Shown: one piece after another, positions 54,320 through 64,000 of the stretch
Layout of the letters: every line of letters begins with the position of its first letter
Numbering within the stretch: position 1 is the first letter of the stretch
Assembly (NCBI GenBank): GCA_012934845.2
Contig: WNNJ02001624.1
Span: 1-64,000 of the forward strand
Direction: 5' to 3'
From: Pomphorhynchus laevis
Lineage: Eukaryota > Acanthocephala > Palaeacanthocephala > Echinorhynchida > Pomphorhynchidae
DNA length: 64,000 nucleotides
The notes under the pieces: generated by a model
What the model was told of the DNA's origin: nothing
The model's input: the letters and a program-made list of their open reading frames with translations, nothing else
Databases searched by the model: none
Translations under genes and position numbers: made by a program

Positions 54320-55545
54320 GTGGGTATAATAATAGCTCAATTATTGCTGACTTACCTTTAAGATTTATTGTATATGAATTTGTTCATAACTGTGTAAAAT
54401 TTAAATCTCAACAATTTAAAAATTTGAAATAATCGGAAGATGAATATCAGATGAATATCTTCGGTTATTTTATACCGAAGATATAAAATATTGATAATGA
54501 AATTATGAACATTAAATTTACATCAACTAAAACTATTATTAATTTATATCATAATAATAACATATTTAAATAGTGTAAAGATATGAAATATTTTTTATTT
54601 ATCCAGGTAACCTTATTCTTAATAAAACCAATATTAATGATAAAGATGGTATATATCTTGATATGAGCATTAAATTAGCATTAACTAAAACTACTGTTAA
54701 TTTATATCGTAAAAATGACATATTTAAATTTACAAGTTCATATTTTTGAATAAGCATTCATGCATACCATATAATATAAAATATAATTCATTAAATAATG
54801 AAATTTTAAGAATTGCATCAATTTGTAACGATAATGGTTTTCTTCAAAATCATTGAAATAATTTAAAAGATGCATATTTTAAACTAGGTTACTATAAAAA
54901 TACCATCAAACAGAAATATTATTTCATAAATGGCAATAATATTACAACATTTCATAATATAATTACATAATTTCATCATTTAATGTAATATATATTATAT
55001 TATATGGTATGCATGAATGCTCATGCAAAAATATGTTTTTTGTAAATTTAAATGTGTCATATATACGATATAAATTAAAAGTAGTTTTAATCAATGCTAA
55101 TTTAATGTTCATATCTATATATAAACCTTTTTGATCATCAATATTAGTTTTATTAAGAATAAAACTACCTGAATAAATAAGGAATCGGATGCACGGAAAC
55201 AAAAAACAAGAAATAGTAGGCGCATGGTTATTTGGTAAAAGAACTTTGCAGGAGTGTTCATCGATTGGCTCATGAATACATTTATTTGGTCTACCCATGA
55301 TAAATTATTGTTATAAGATTTTTTATAATTTATATCAAGTTTAATAAAAAATTAAAATTTAAAATATAAGTCATTTTTATGAATCGACTACTAAATAACA
55401 GACGTTGTATCAGAATAAAAATTAGAGCTCATTAGGATAAACTGTTATGCTATCAGATTTCGAACCCTATTCTTCCACCCAACATGGTAGCGGGGCCAAA
55501 CCATTCTAATGACGTATTTCCTCTGATGGATTATGCAGATAGCGT
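54320..55545. mobile_element. Inverted pair of Naiad-like PLE fragments
   Basis: 54,320-54,590 and 54,600-54,960 (both +) carry pieces of the RT from ADLPLRFIVYEFVHNC to YNIKYNSLNNEIL. At about 54,960 the sequence turns round, and 54,963-55,200 (minus) carries SFILNKTNIDDQKGLYIDMN to IYITLNDEIM. 55,320-55,530 is the PLE 3' region with a decayed pseudoknot block. More diverged than the copies at 28, 35 and 60 kb. Confidence 0.75.
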
Positions 55546-55555
55546 CCCAAATTAG

Positions 55556-57430
55556 TATTTTACCGTTCTTCCATTAAACCAAAGTTCCTCCATTCGGTCG
55601 CTCGCCATCGCTGCAACACAATCCGACCGGCTCTAATCGAGAAGGTTTCACTGTTGAAGACAAAGTCATTTAAATAATAGGGTTCAACTCGGAGTGTCGA
55701 GTTTGCCGGGATTTGCGGTTTCAACAGACCAAACCGTGCAAGCCCGATGCGTCGCTGGTATTTCCGCATCCACATGTGAATTCTCCGAAAAGTTTGATTC
55801 CAAGTCGTAAGGCAACGACCATTGTGAAAGATACGTCGTCTAATCTGGTGCCAACCGCATAGATTTGAAGTGACGTCAGGAAAGCTCTAGAATCTCTGCC
55901 TACCTCTCCGAGCAGTCTAGCTCGACATTTAGCAGAATTGGTTTCAAACAACAGTGAACTGCTAGCAATCATGTGCATGGGACGAGACCAACGTTTTTGT
56001 TTATGCTATTCCTTTGGCGACTTTTCCCGCACACAGCCACCCATCTATTTTGGATATCCGCGCATCCCACTCCGGTGTTTGCTTCAAGGTTTGGTCCACC
56101 AATGTTTTTACCAGAACCAACGTGCCTTCGATTGTGGACAAATATGCCGGCAGTGATATAACTTCGCTGCGATATAGACCTAAGTCACCAAAGTCAATCG
56201 GCAGAGTTGATTTTCGCCATGCCTTATCATCCAGATATAAATTTAATATATTGGCCAGAGCGGACTTTTGGATTTCGTCTTAATGCTTTAATTACGGACA
56301 GGAACAGCGAGTAGCACAGCGTAGCAGATGAGAAATTTTTAGTATGCTTAAGCTACATCGCAACAGAAACAGCGCATCCTGTCTAGATATATCGACCATT
56401 TGTTTGACAGTGCTCTGACAAAGTGATACGTATTGATTCACAGTTTCATTTACCGCCAAATCGCTACCAAACGGAGTGTTCAAGATGACAGCGTTGTAGG
56501 GATCAGTCAGAATGCATTAGAGAATAAAGTCCAACAATAGAATTTGATTCTTAGAATCACGGGTTATTATCTCCGATTTTTGAGGATTTAATGTATGTCC
56601 AATTCTCGTCCCCTGATCGATTGTGTTAGCTACATCCGAATAAATCGTATCCGAGTCACCCCTCCCCAAAAAATACAGTCGTCGAGATACCATGCGAAAA
56701 ACGGTGACTGTCAGAGTTTGACTACTACGTTTACGGCAAGCGAGAAAAGCATGGTATCGCGCGGGTCTCCTTGTTGAACATCTTCGGCTGGCGGAATTAT
56801 TGATTTGCAGGCAATAATTTGACTATCGACACCGTTTCAAGATTGACCGATGGCAGGTAAGATGGTAGCTTCCTGCAAACCATTTTAATCACGCGACCAC
56901 GGTTGAGTGTCGAACGCGCTATGAAAGTCTTACTTGACAAGCGCAACTCCAGGAACAAAGGTCATCGTGATAATGTTTATTGACGCACGAGCCACAGCTT
57001 CAACTCATCGAGGTATTCCAACGTTAAATTGTCGGGGCACGAACTCACCTAGAATATCGCTTGATGCCCAACGTGCGACAATCTTTGCTGCGAAGCGGCG
57101 CAACGTACAACCCATAACAATCGGGCGAACATCACCATTAGGTTTCTTTAATGCCATCAGCTTAGCGCCGCAGAAAAAATTTCTTATAGATTACGGCACA
57201 CTATCTTTTAGTACGACGGTGATGAAATCAGCCAAGGATTGAACTAGCCGGTAACCTGAAAGCCCGCACAATGAACCAGTCAGGTCTTTTAGATGTAGTG
57301 GACTGAGATCATCCAATCTACTTGAGGAAGCATTGGTAGATGAGCGAAGAGCCGACAACACGATGTCCGTAGAGACAAAAGAAAGGCAAAAGATGTTACA
57401 ATGTGAATTTAACTTGCGTATTTGTTTCAC
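55556..57430 (-). mobile_element. RT element with PD-(D/E)XK-like C-terminus, decayed (copy of 38.4-40.3 kb)
   Basis: Minus strand: VLSALRSSTNASSSRLDDLS and HLKDLTGSLCGLSGYRLVQS (57,430-57,191), then FFCGAKLMALKKPNGDVRPI and MGCTLRRFAAKIVARWAS (57,180-57,060), FHSAFDTQPW (motif A, about 56,910), QGDPRDTMLFSLAVNV (motif B, about 56,780), WYLDDCIFWGG (YLDD box, about 56,690), then ETNSAKCRARLLGEVGRDS and ALRLGIKLFGEFTCGCGNTS (55,978-55,721) and the nuclease-like part to 55,560. More complete than the + copy: all RT motifs are visible, with several stops and shifts. Confidence 0.78.
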
Positions 57431-57489
57431 CTAATTGGTTAGTTCGTGGGGTGTTTTTAATAATATTATATTTTATTTTTAATCTCATA

Positions 57490-57790
57490 GACTATCTCAG
57501 ATCCCTTCGATGACTCCATCGGTGGAATAAAAAATGGACTAAAGTTGGAAGAGAGTCACGGAGGCCTGTTTCCTTACAGTACCGATGTTGGATCTTCAAA
57601 GGATATCGGGAACGGAAGATAGCCGAACAAACAAAATCCCTCCGATGACTTTAACTGCAGATTGGATAATGAACGAAAAGGCGGAGGAGAGTCTAGGAGA
57701 CCTGTTTCTTACAGTAGCGATGTTGGAGCATCAAAATATACCGGGAACGGGAGATAACCAAACAAACCAAGACAATGAAAATGACAAGCA
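57490..57790 (+). repeat. Two imperfect ~130-bp direct repeats ahead of the LINE
   Basis: 57,496-57,625 and 57,632-57,765 share CCGATGACTT-like starts, GGGAACGG(A/G)AGATA and AACAAACAA(A/G)-like ends. Read as protein, both give a PSDD...DVG(S/A)SK segment. Probably the LINE 5' region. Confidence 0.6.
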
Positions 57791-58344
57791 ACAAATTTTC
57801 AAAATATTAATTAAGTGCGAAGAGTAATGGTCAACACACCATTGACCCGATGAGTATTCATTGTCAGGTGCCGTGTGACCAGGCAGTTGTACGGAGACAT
57901 CGAAAGAGGCATCAACATTCGAAGCAGACTAGCCTTCATGTAGAAACGTGGAATGTCATCTCGCTGGCGGGGAAGATACTATAATTAGTATAAGAAATGG
58001 TTCGCTTCAGTCTAGAAATAATCGGAATGACTTATCTTCACTACGCTGGAACTGGAACTAAACTTTTGGATCAAGGTTAGACCTTGAACTATTCGGGAGT
58101 TACCAACGGAAAGCGACGACATGCGGGTGTAGAGATAGTTACAAGTCCCCGGTTATCGTTCGTGGCAGAGAGGTTTATCCAGTGAACGAAAGGCTGGTGT
58201 CTCTGAGACTTTTAGTCAAAGAAAGAAAGGGGATAACTGTTGTGTTGTGTATACTCCCTCGAAATTGTTGGTATGAAGTGGCTAACACGGATCTTTAATG
58301 TTGCATTGTAGTGGGGCAAGGTTCCTAGTGAGCGGCGAACTGGG

Positions 58345-58659
58345 GTGTTGGCACCGATCTTTAAGAAAGGTAACCGAAGAGTGTATTCCAATTATCGGTG
58401 CACCACTCTTTTTAACCAAATTGGTAAGCTATTGGCTAGGATTCTTGAGTTAAGGATACGGCTTATAGTTGAGGGTCAGTTTCAAGAGGAACAATGCGGC
58501 TTTCGTCTAGGTCGTGTAAATACGGATCAGCTATTTACTCTCTTAACTATCCTTGAACGGACTTGGGAGTTCGCTCAACCGGTCTACATGTGTTTTGTAG
58601 ATTTGGAGAAGGCGTTCGACCGAGTTCCGCGACAGTGGTTGTGGAAGCTACTAAGGTAG
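58345..58659 (+). pseudogene. LINE RT fingers and motif A
   Basis: 104 residues with PIFKKGNRRVYSNYRCTTLF, GKLLARILELRIR, QFQEEQCGFRLGRVNTDQ and CFVDLEKAFDRVPRQWLWKL. The D in FVDLEKAFD is the first catalytic aspartate. Open throughout. It is preceded by VALWGKVPSERRTGVLAP-like sequence in a continuing frame. Confidence 0.85.
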
Positions 58660-58904
58660 AATGGAGTACCACACTATATTCGGGTAGCTGTGGTTTCTTG
58701 TATGAACAAAGTATGAGTTGTGTTTGTGTTCTAGGTAAGAAGTCTGAATCATTTCCAGTTAGCGTTGGGCTTCGTCAGGGTTATCCTTTATCTCAACTTT
58801 TGTTCCTTGTTTACATGGACAAAATTACAAGACGCGACGCTCTGACGGATGTTGGTCTTCAGTTCGGTTCTATCAGGATACCATCTCTGTTTTTTTGCAG
58901 ATGA
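58563..58904 (+). pseudogene. LINE RT motif B region
   Basis: Frame-shifted continuation of the RT: EQSMSCVCVLGKKSESFPVS and VGLRQGYPLSQLLFLVYMDK, ending RIPSLFFCR just before the catalytic FADD (read in another frame as FADDVVLFAA at about 58,895). Identical in layout to the minus-strand copy at 22.6 kb. Confidence 0.8.
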
Positions 58905-59309
58905 CGTTGTTTTGTTCGCTGCGTGTCCTGAGGACTTACAATGCCTATTAGATCGATGCACGATAGAATGCCAAGCGGCAATGATGTTAGTTTGACCTCC
59001 AAGACTTTCTCTATGTGTTTGCTAGGATTCAGGTGCCAATGTTTATTCGGATTGGGAAAAAGGTTCTTCCTTATTTCGGGGATTTTAAGTATCTTAGGCT
59101 ATTGTTCTAGAGGTACGGCTGGAACATCAAGAGGATTGAGACGCGGATTTGTGCAGATAACGCAGCAATGCGTTCTTTGCACAGGTATGTCGTGGTGAAG
59201 CGGGAGTTTAGTCTTCTGGCAAAACTTTTGGTATACCTCGCAATCTTCGTTCCTATCTTAACCTATGGTTATGAACTTTGGGTCATGACCGAATGAACAT
59301 CTCGGATAC

Positions 59310-59685
59310 AGGCGACCAAAATCAGGTTCCTTCGCAGTGTAATTGGTCTTCGCCTTAGAGATAAGGTTAGGAATTCGGTCATTCGGGATAGACTCGGAGT
59401 AAAGTTGCTTCTTCTCCACATCGAAGAAAGTCAGCTTATTTGGCTAGACACGTTCTGAGGATGTCTTGGGATCACCTTCATCTGAGGGTTTTTCAGGCCA
59501 AACTCTCTGGAATGAGACCTCGAGGTATACATCGGTATCAGTGGGGAGATCAAATCTCGAAGTTGACTGAAGACCGCCTTGGGCTATCTGGAAGAGAACT
59601 ATGGACTGTCTCCCAGAATCGCAATGCCTGGAGTAGTTTGGTTCGTGCACTGCCTCCACAACCCGACACCCTGACCAGTGGTTGA
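59310..59685 (+). pseudogene. LINE ORF C-terminus
   Basis: RFLRSVIGLRLRDKVRNSVI, DRLGVKLLLLHIEESQLIWL, then ARHVLRMSWDHLHLRVFQAK, WGDQISKLTEDRLGLSGREL and the terminal WSSLVRALPPQPDTLTSG. This helix-rich region follows the RT in RTE/Rex3 LINEs. One frame change near 59,440. Confidence 0.8.
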
Positions 59686-59749
59686 TGGGAAAAATCTTGT
59701 ATATTATTTGTTTTTTCTTGTCGAGAATTTGTTGTTTTTGTTATTTCAG

Positions 59750-60076
59750 TCAAAATATGTTTCTTGTAAATTTAAATATGTAATATTTACGACAAATTAA
59801 TACTAGTTTTAATCTATTTTAATTTAATATTCATATCTAGATATATGCCTTCTTTATCATCAATTTTAATTTGATTAAGATAAGGCTACCTGTATAAATA
59901 TGTTTTTATTTAATAAAAATTATAAGTGTTAAATACAGTATTAAATCAGCTAACTGAGTCTACGTATTGTTATATAATTATAAAATAAACAAAATATAAT
60001 AATGCTAAATCAAAATTTAATAATTAAATAATAAAATTAATAATTGTTTTTAGATTTTCTATAATTTTAATCAAGT

Positions 60077-60107
<31 letters not shown>

Positions 60108-60915
60108 ATAAAATTTAAAATAAACGTCATTTTTATGAATTGACTAATAAATAACAGACGTTGTATCAGAATAAGAATTAGAGGTCATCAGGAGGAACTG
60201 CTATGCTATCAGGTTTCGGCCCCTAACTCCTCTACCCAACATAGCAGCGGGGCCAAATACATGCTAATGATGAATTTCCTCTGAAATAACTATCTAGTAT
60301 CTTATTCTAATGCAAAGTATATTGTTTATTATCCATCCATAAAAATTTGCCACTTAAGAGTTTAAATTTATTCTTTATATTATTGTGTTGATTTATATAT
60401 TTTACTATTTTCTGCTTGATGTTATTTTTATAGTAACCTAGTTTAAAATATGTACCTATTAAATTATTTAAATGATTTTGACGAAAGTCAATATCATTAC
60501 ATATTGTTGAAATTCTTAAAATTTCATTATTTAATGTATTATATTTTATATTTTATGGTATGCATAAATGCTCATGCAAAAATATGTTTATTGTAAATTT
60601 AAATATGTCATCTTTACGATATAAATTAATAGTAGTTTTAGTTAATGTTAATTAAATGTTCATATCTAGATATACACCTTCTTTATCATTAATATTGGTT
60701 TTGTTAAGAATAAGGCTTTCTGGATAAATGTGTTCACTAATTGAATAAAAATTATTAGAATTAAATACACATATATCATCAATGTATCGAAACATATATT
60801 TCATATATTTATATTGTTTAGATTTAGTTTTTACACAGTTATGAACAAATTCATATTCTATAAAGCTTAAAAACAAGTCAGCTATAATTGGGCTACTATT
60901 ACCACCCATTGGAAC
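59750..60915 (-). mobile_element. Naiad-like PLE, truncated copy 3 plus an older fragment
   Basis: 59,755-59,900 is an old RT fragment. From 59,946 (end motif TCAGCTAACTGAGTCTACG) through the pseudoknot block (60,180-60,275) to the RT part at 60,320-60,915 the sequence is nearly identical to copy 1. It is 5'-truncated within motif B (DVPMGGNSSPIIADLF, 60,987-60,652 frame). The TAA stop region at about 60,320 is uninterrupted, an empty site for the transposon of copy 2. Abrupt 5' truncation is typical of target-primed insertion. Confidence 0.85.
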
Positions 60916-61275
60916 GTCGCTAACAGCAGACAATAACAATAACCAAACGTCGCTAACAACAGACATAACTACTTCAGCATCGTGCATTTTCGATTGTTAA
61001 TTAACAATTAACAATTATTGATTTTATTTTCCCCTTTTAATTACATATAAATAAATTAAAATTACTTATAATTAATTCTTGTCTATTAATTATTGCACCT
61101 ACAATACCCGATTAAGTTTAATGAAAATTATTTGAATAATATTATTTATTACTGCGTTTTAATTAATTTATTCAACGACTATAAAAATACAGTAAAATAA
61201 GTTGATCGCATATATCTGCATATACAACAACTGCTAATATTTACTGAGCAATGAAATTTGTTGTCGTTAAAATAG
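60916..61275. other. No gene; short ACGTCGCTAACA repeat next to PLE truncation
   Basis: GTCGCTAACA(G/A)CAGACA occurs twice (60,916-60,965) right at the PLE truncation point. Otherwise AT-rich. Confidence 0.45.
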
Positions 61276-61279
61276 GATA

Positions 61280-61699
61280 TTGTCAATATGTAAGAATTCT
61301 CTCTGTATTGAATTCCATTATACATCTAGGTTAAACTTTTCGTTAACTCCAAACGTTTTGGAGTCATGCATCGCTGTGCGGTCTCTTATTGAATATATGC
61401 TAAATAATATCAGTACGCTGTGGCTTGACAACAATTGCTATTTCACGAGAACAAAGGAGTCCCAGAATACAGACTACTGCGAATATATACACAATTTGCG
61501 TCTCCATACGGACTCTTTTCCTTTGTTTGCATTGCGTATTTGTTTGGCAATGATGAGCGATCGCAGTGATCAACAAGTGATATATCAATTGTCCGAAAAT
61601 CCTCTGGTTACTAAATATCATCAACAATGCAAGGATCAGTATGTTTTATATGTATATAGAGTATTGTTTTATTATATGTTTATACATTGTAATAAATAG
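61280..61699 (+). CDS. Orphan 139-residue ORF
   Basis: Begins MSICKNSLCIEFHYTSRLN. The body has IAVRSLIEYMLNNISTLWLD, NLRLHTDSFPLFALRICLAM, MMSDRSDQQVIYQLSENPLV and KYHQQCKDQYVLYVYRVLFY. The helix pattern with L...D..PLFALR...A..SDR and a following QxxCxDQYVLYVYR is loosely like part of a nuclear receptor ligand-binding domain, but this is a weak impression. The frame is more protein-like in composition than its AT-rich surroundings. It may be a host exon: a possible splice site could lie at either end, and I cannot place one. Confidence 0.35.
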   Translation: MSICKNSLCIEFHYTSRLNFSLTPNVLESCIAVRSLIEYMLNNISTLWLDNNCYFTRTKESQNTDYCEYIHNLRLHTDSFPLFALRICLAMMSDRSDQQVIYQLSENPLVTKYHQQCKDQYVLYVYRVLFYYMFIHCNK

Positions 61700-61924
61700 A
61701 GTAATATTATCTAGTATAGTAATTTTTCTAAGCTTATTTCGCTAAACGAAATTTAATTTTCTAAACCATCACCTTTTCTACGAGTGAGAAAGAAAACAAA
61801 ATTATAAAACATTAAAAAGATTTCTTTCGAATACTACTGGTTTGATAAATTTATTCGTATTTTAAATATAAAACAAGTATCTAAGATGTCAATTAAATTA
61901 GTTAATTACAAAATTACAAGAATC

Positions 61925-62140
61925 TTAAATACGTTTTACAGCCGTATTTACGCCCCCCCCCATAGATGCAACACGCGCTCTAAGATTTGCATCACGGTTA
62001 TCAAATCTCATTGTCTGCATTTGTACAAGTTCGGATGCATAAAGTTGTTCCTGAGTTTGGTTTGGTTGTTGATTTGTCGGCTGATGTTGCTGGGGATGAA
62101 GAAGATTTAATAGTTGAAACAACGAAACAGTATAATATGC
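61925..62140 (-). pseudogene. UBQLN-like: Ubiquilin UBA-domain fragment, second copy
   Basis: Minus strand: HPQQHQPTNQQPNQTQEQL, then YASELVQMQTMRFDNRDANL and RARVASMGGGVNTAVKRI. Same Q-rich spacer and UBA as 26.7-27.0 kb, with the key MGF changed to MRF. A run of nine C (about 61,953-61,961) lies in the GGG part. Truncated at both ends of the gene. Confidence 0.78.
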
Positions 62141-62257
62141 TTCGTATTTTGAATAACCAGTATTTCAATAACACTCAATAATTTAAATTATGATCTAAAT
62201 TTTTTCTGTTTCTATGCAAGATTACATGTATAGTATTTTACTTATACTTACTGATTG

Positions 62258-62280
62258 TCACAGTTAAAAATTAACTGTGA
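62258..62280. other. Perfect 10-bp hairpin
   Basis: TCACAGTTAA, loop AAA, TTAACTGTGA. Sits in AT-rich DNA 130 bases beyond the stop codon of the minus-strand gene region; could be a terminator-like or chance structure. Confidence 0.5.
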
Positions 62281-62407
62281 TAATGTCATACAAATTGACT
62301 TTTATTTTAAATTTCAATGTTTTATTTTAACTTTATATAAATTATAAAATCTTATAACAATTATTTATAATTTAGACACACTTTTAAATAATTATAAAAG
62401 TAAATAA

Positions 62408-63136
62408 CTATAATGAATGATCAGATTCTAAATCCTCACCGATCGGCAAGGATTTTGTAAGCTCCGGCTTATTACTGTACTTTTTAGAGTTATTTCTTTG
62501 TGATCGCTGATATTCTTCGCTATCATGTTCATGCGATCCATGAGCGTTGCTGTGACCACTATCTTCCGATTCGGTTGATGTATTCGCGGCCGCGGTGGTG
62601 GCGGTTGTAATGAATTCGTTATTTCTTCGAACCATGTTTGAGCAACTCTTCAAAATTGATGCGATATTACTACTTTTATTCGTAATTAAGTGATTGTCGG
62701 TATTTGTTGTCGCTATCACTTGTACTGCCGCTGGTGCGTCGTCATGTTGATCATGCTCAACACCTTGAACATCAACAACATTGTCGGGTAGTATAAGATC
62801 ATCACACATGTTGAGTAACTGATGAATGATCTGGTTGAGATGATCATTACAATTGTCGGGTGTATGATCGGCAACACTAGATTGGCTGCAATTCATCGTG
62901 GAAATTCCGGTTTTACCATTGTCAATTATAGTTTCTTCTTGGTTACTATTCGATGATACAAAGAAAAGCGCAGCAGATTCGTCGGCACCGGGTTCGTTGA
63001 TAGAACCAGAAGCAAATTTTGCAAATTCATTCGATGGATTGCAATCAAGCCCATATTTAGGATCATATGATGTAAATGACATCATTGGTATTGTTGAATT
63101 GCTGTTAAGTATAAATGATGACGATTCAAACTCCAA
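62408..63136 (-). CDS. Polar low-complexity protein region (242 residues)
   Basis: Acidic, Asn/Ser/His-rich sequence with few hydrophobic segments (one helix at NDHLNQIIHQLLNMCDDLIL), an Ala/Thr run ATTAAANTSTESED, and a C-terminus with SGHSNAHGSHEHDSEEYQ and LPIGEDLESDHSL before the stop. Composition is typical of a disordered regulatory protein of a metazoan host. It overlaps the next upstream open stretch by 11 bases in another frame; the two probably belong to one gene that is either shifted or spliced. No family recognised. Confidence 0.5.
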   Translation of the reverse strand: MEFESSSFILNSNSTIPMMSFTSYDPKYGLDCNPSNEFAKFASGSINEPGADESAALFFVSSNSNQEETIIDNGKTGISTMNCSQSSVADHTPDNCNDHLNQIIHQLLNMCDDLILPDNVVDVQGVEHDQHDDAPAAVQVIATTNTDNHLITNKSSNIASILKSCSNMVRRNNEFITTATTAAANTSTESEDSGHSNAHGSHEHDSEEYQRSQRNNSKKYSNKPELTKSLPIGEDLESDHSL

Positions 63137-64000
63137 TCCCTGTTGAGATGATCCTTTTTAATTTTATCGTCAAGATATCATTATCCTTGATTGGACAACA
63201 AATTAGATTATTGAATTCGTTCATTTGATTATTATTTATTTGCATATCATTATTAGCTAAGGGATGTATTGAACTCTGATGCAGCTCACCAAGTTGTTGG
63301 ATCTTATTTATTTGATCGGTAACTTGTCCTGTCGGTGCATTAGCAGACATCAATAGATGACTTTCAGCATCAGTTGTAGTTGCACAATAAGTAAATATCA
63401 TTTCGTTTTCGAAATCTGTTTGACCGTAGTCCGACGATTGCTTTCTAACTTTGGTAAGAGATTTGGCTACATCAGTATCGTCATTATCGTCTACATTAAG
63501 CTGGGAATGATGATGCTGAAAAACATCATTAGTAGCATCGAATGGAGTATCGTGCTTAGTGATATTGGCAGGAATGTCATCGTTACATTGAGACGCATGC
63601 TTGTTTATCGGTTCATTATCTGCGACTATCGTAGAAGTGGCGCTCACAGCATTATACTCAGTCATACAGGGTAGTCTTATCACATCACGAGTTCGGCTCG
63701 AAGCACAAGTGTCTGGCTCGAAGAGGCGTTTCCCGGGTTCACCTGTTTCCTGGTGTCCACCATCAAATGTGGATATTGGGATCTGATCAAGTGACGCTAG
63801 CATTGCTTTGGCGTTGCCTCTCATTATTGCAATAGAGATGCGCTGGTATAAATGCGTGATCGTCACGGCGTAAGTGACTCCGCTTGTCCGGCTCATGTTA
63901 TTTGCAACCCGTTTGATGACCCTGTTTCCCTCTTCATTCCATCCCCCAAACGACTCCACTACAGCGGCTGAGAATATATACCCCGCTGCTTCGACCCTGC
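63126..64000 (-). CDS. Open region to the window edge: retroelement C-terminus fused to polar sequence
   Basis: Reading continues without a stop to base 64,000: RVEAAGYIFSAAVVESFGGW, NRVIKRVANNM, ITHLYQRISIAIMRGNAKAM, then DQIPISTFDGGHQETGEP and about 200 polar residues (D, N, Q, H-rich, for example FQHHHSQLNVDDNDDTDVAK). The first 75 residues match the C-terminal end of the RT-endonuclease family (FxPVVVESFG...QRxSxAxxRGNA). The rest does not resemble it. No start is available in the window. Either a host gene has gained a retroelement segment or this is an unusually extended retroelement protein. Confidence 0.5.
   Translation of the reverse strand, partial: RVEAAGYIFSAAVVESFGGWNEEGNRVIKRVANNMSRTSGVTYAVTITHLYQRISIAIMRGNAKAMLASLDQIPISTFDGGHQETGEPGKRLFEPDTCASSRTRDVIRLPCMTEYNAVSATSTIVADNEPINKHASQCNDDIPANITKHDTPFDATNDVFQHHHSQLNVDDNDDTDVAKSLTKVRKQSSDYGQTDFENEMIFTYCATTTDAESHLLMSANAPTGQVTDQINKIQQLGELHQSSIHPLANNDMQINNNQMNEFNNLICCPIKDNDILTIKLKRIISTGIGV

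Larger units (their letters stand above)
57930..59690 (+). mobile_element. RTE-clade (Rex3-like) LINE, plus-strand copy, decayed
   Basis: Endonuclease start VETWNVISLAGKI (about 57,945) with GTGTKLLDQG and HAGVEIVTSPRLSF, then a deletion into the RT: APIFKKGNRRVYSNYR, FQEEQCGFRLGRVNTDQLF, MCFVDLEKAFDRVPRQW (58,345-58,659), VSVGLRQGYPLSQLLFLVYM (58,563-58,904), and the C-terminal region with FLRSVIGLRLRDKVRNS and ARHVLRMSWDHLHLR to RALPPQPDTLTSG (59,310-59,685). The final PPxPD stop matches the full family C-terminus, so the 3' end is complete. Confidence 0.85.

Noticed and set aside
56934-57242. Plus-strand 102-residue ORF
   Set aside because: Antisense shadow of RT fingers and motif A read clearly on the minus strand (KKPNGDVRPI, MGCTLRRF).
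1-64000. tRNA or rRNA genes
   Set aside because: No sequence with a tRNA-like A and B box in a foldable cloverleaf and no rRNA core motif was noticed by eye.

Overview
The window looks like a repeat-rich stretch of an AT-rich invertebrate (metazoan) nuclear genome. The reasons are abundant Penelope-like elements (PLEs), several LINE lineages, a Tc1/mariner-type DNA transposon, two ubiquilin pseudogene fragments, and no bacterial-style operons. I cannot name the species.

Layout. 1-19,281 is one tandem array of about 55 copies of a ~350-bp monomer. Every monomer carries a type I hammerhead self-cleaving ribozyme on the + strand: CTGATGAG, a 4-bp stem II, CGAAAC, a 3-bp stem III, GTC, and a stem I closed by CTGCAA/TTGCAG. 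About 42 of 55 keep both catalytic boxes. The array stops inside the GIY-YIG endonuclease region of a minus-strand PLE (19.3-21.8 kb), which follows a second partial PLE copy head to tail (21.9-22.5 kb). 22.5-28 kb holds a Rex3/RTE-like LINE remnant, another PLE endonuclease piece, a ubiquilin pseudogene and an orphan ORF. 28.3-38 kb is a nest: two inverted copies of a Naiad-like PLE flank a CCHC-ORF1/APE/RT LINE, and the right-hand PLE copy is interrupted at its stop codon by a complete-looking 1.5-kb Tc1/mariner-type transposon.

38.4-43.4 kb has a decayed reverse transcriptase element with a C-terminal PD-(D/E)XK-like region and a canonical PLE. 43.4-47.3 kb holds two related tandem repeats (~359 and ~390 bp) that share a predicted pseudoknot with a compensatory base change. 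48.3-50.8 kb is a CXC-finger reverse transcriptase element. 51-60.9 kb is a mosaic of PLE, LINE and RT-endonuclease fragments. 61-64 kb holds an orphan ORF, a second ubiquilin UBA fragment, and a long minus-strand reading region open to the right edge. That region begins with a retroelement C-terminus and continues into an unrelated polar low-complexity protein.

How the parts fit: hammerhead-bearing tandem units of this size resemble animal retrozymes, small circular RNAs proposed to be copied by PLE machinery. Here the array abuts a PLE, and at least eight PLE-type tails in the window carry the same kind of cassette (a CTGATGA-like box, a hairpin, then GAAA). That link is inference. The ribozyme motifs and the junction are seen directly.
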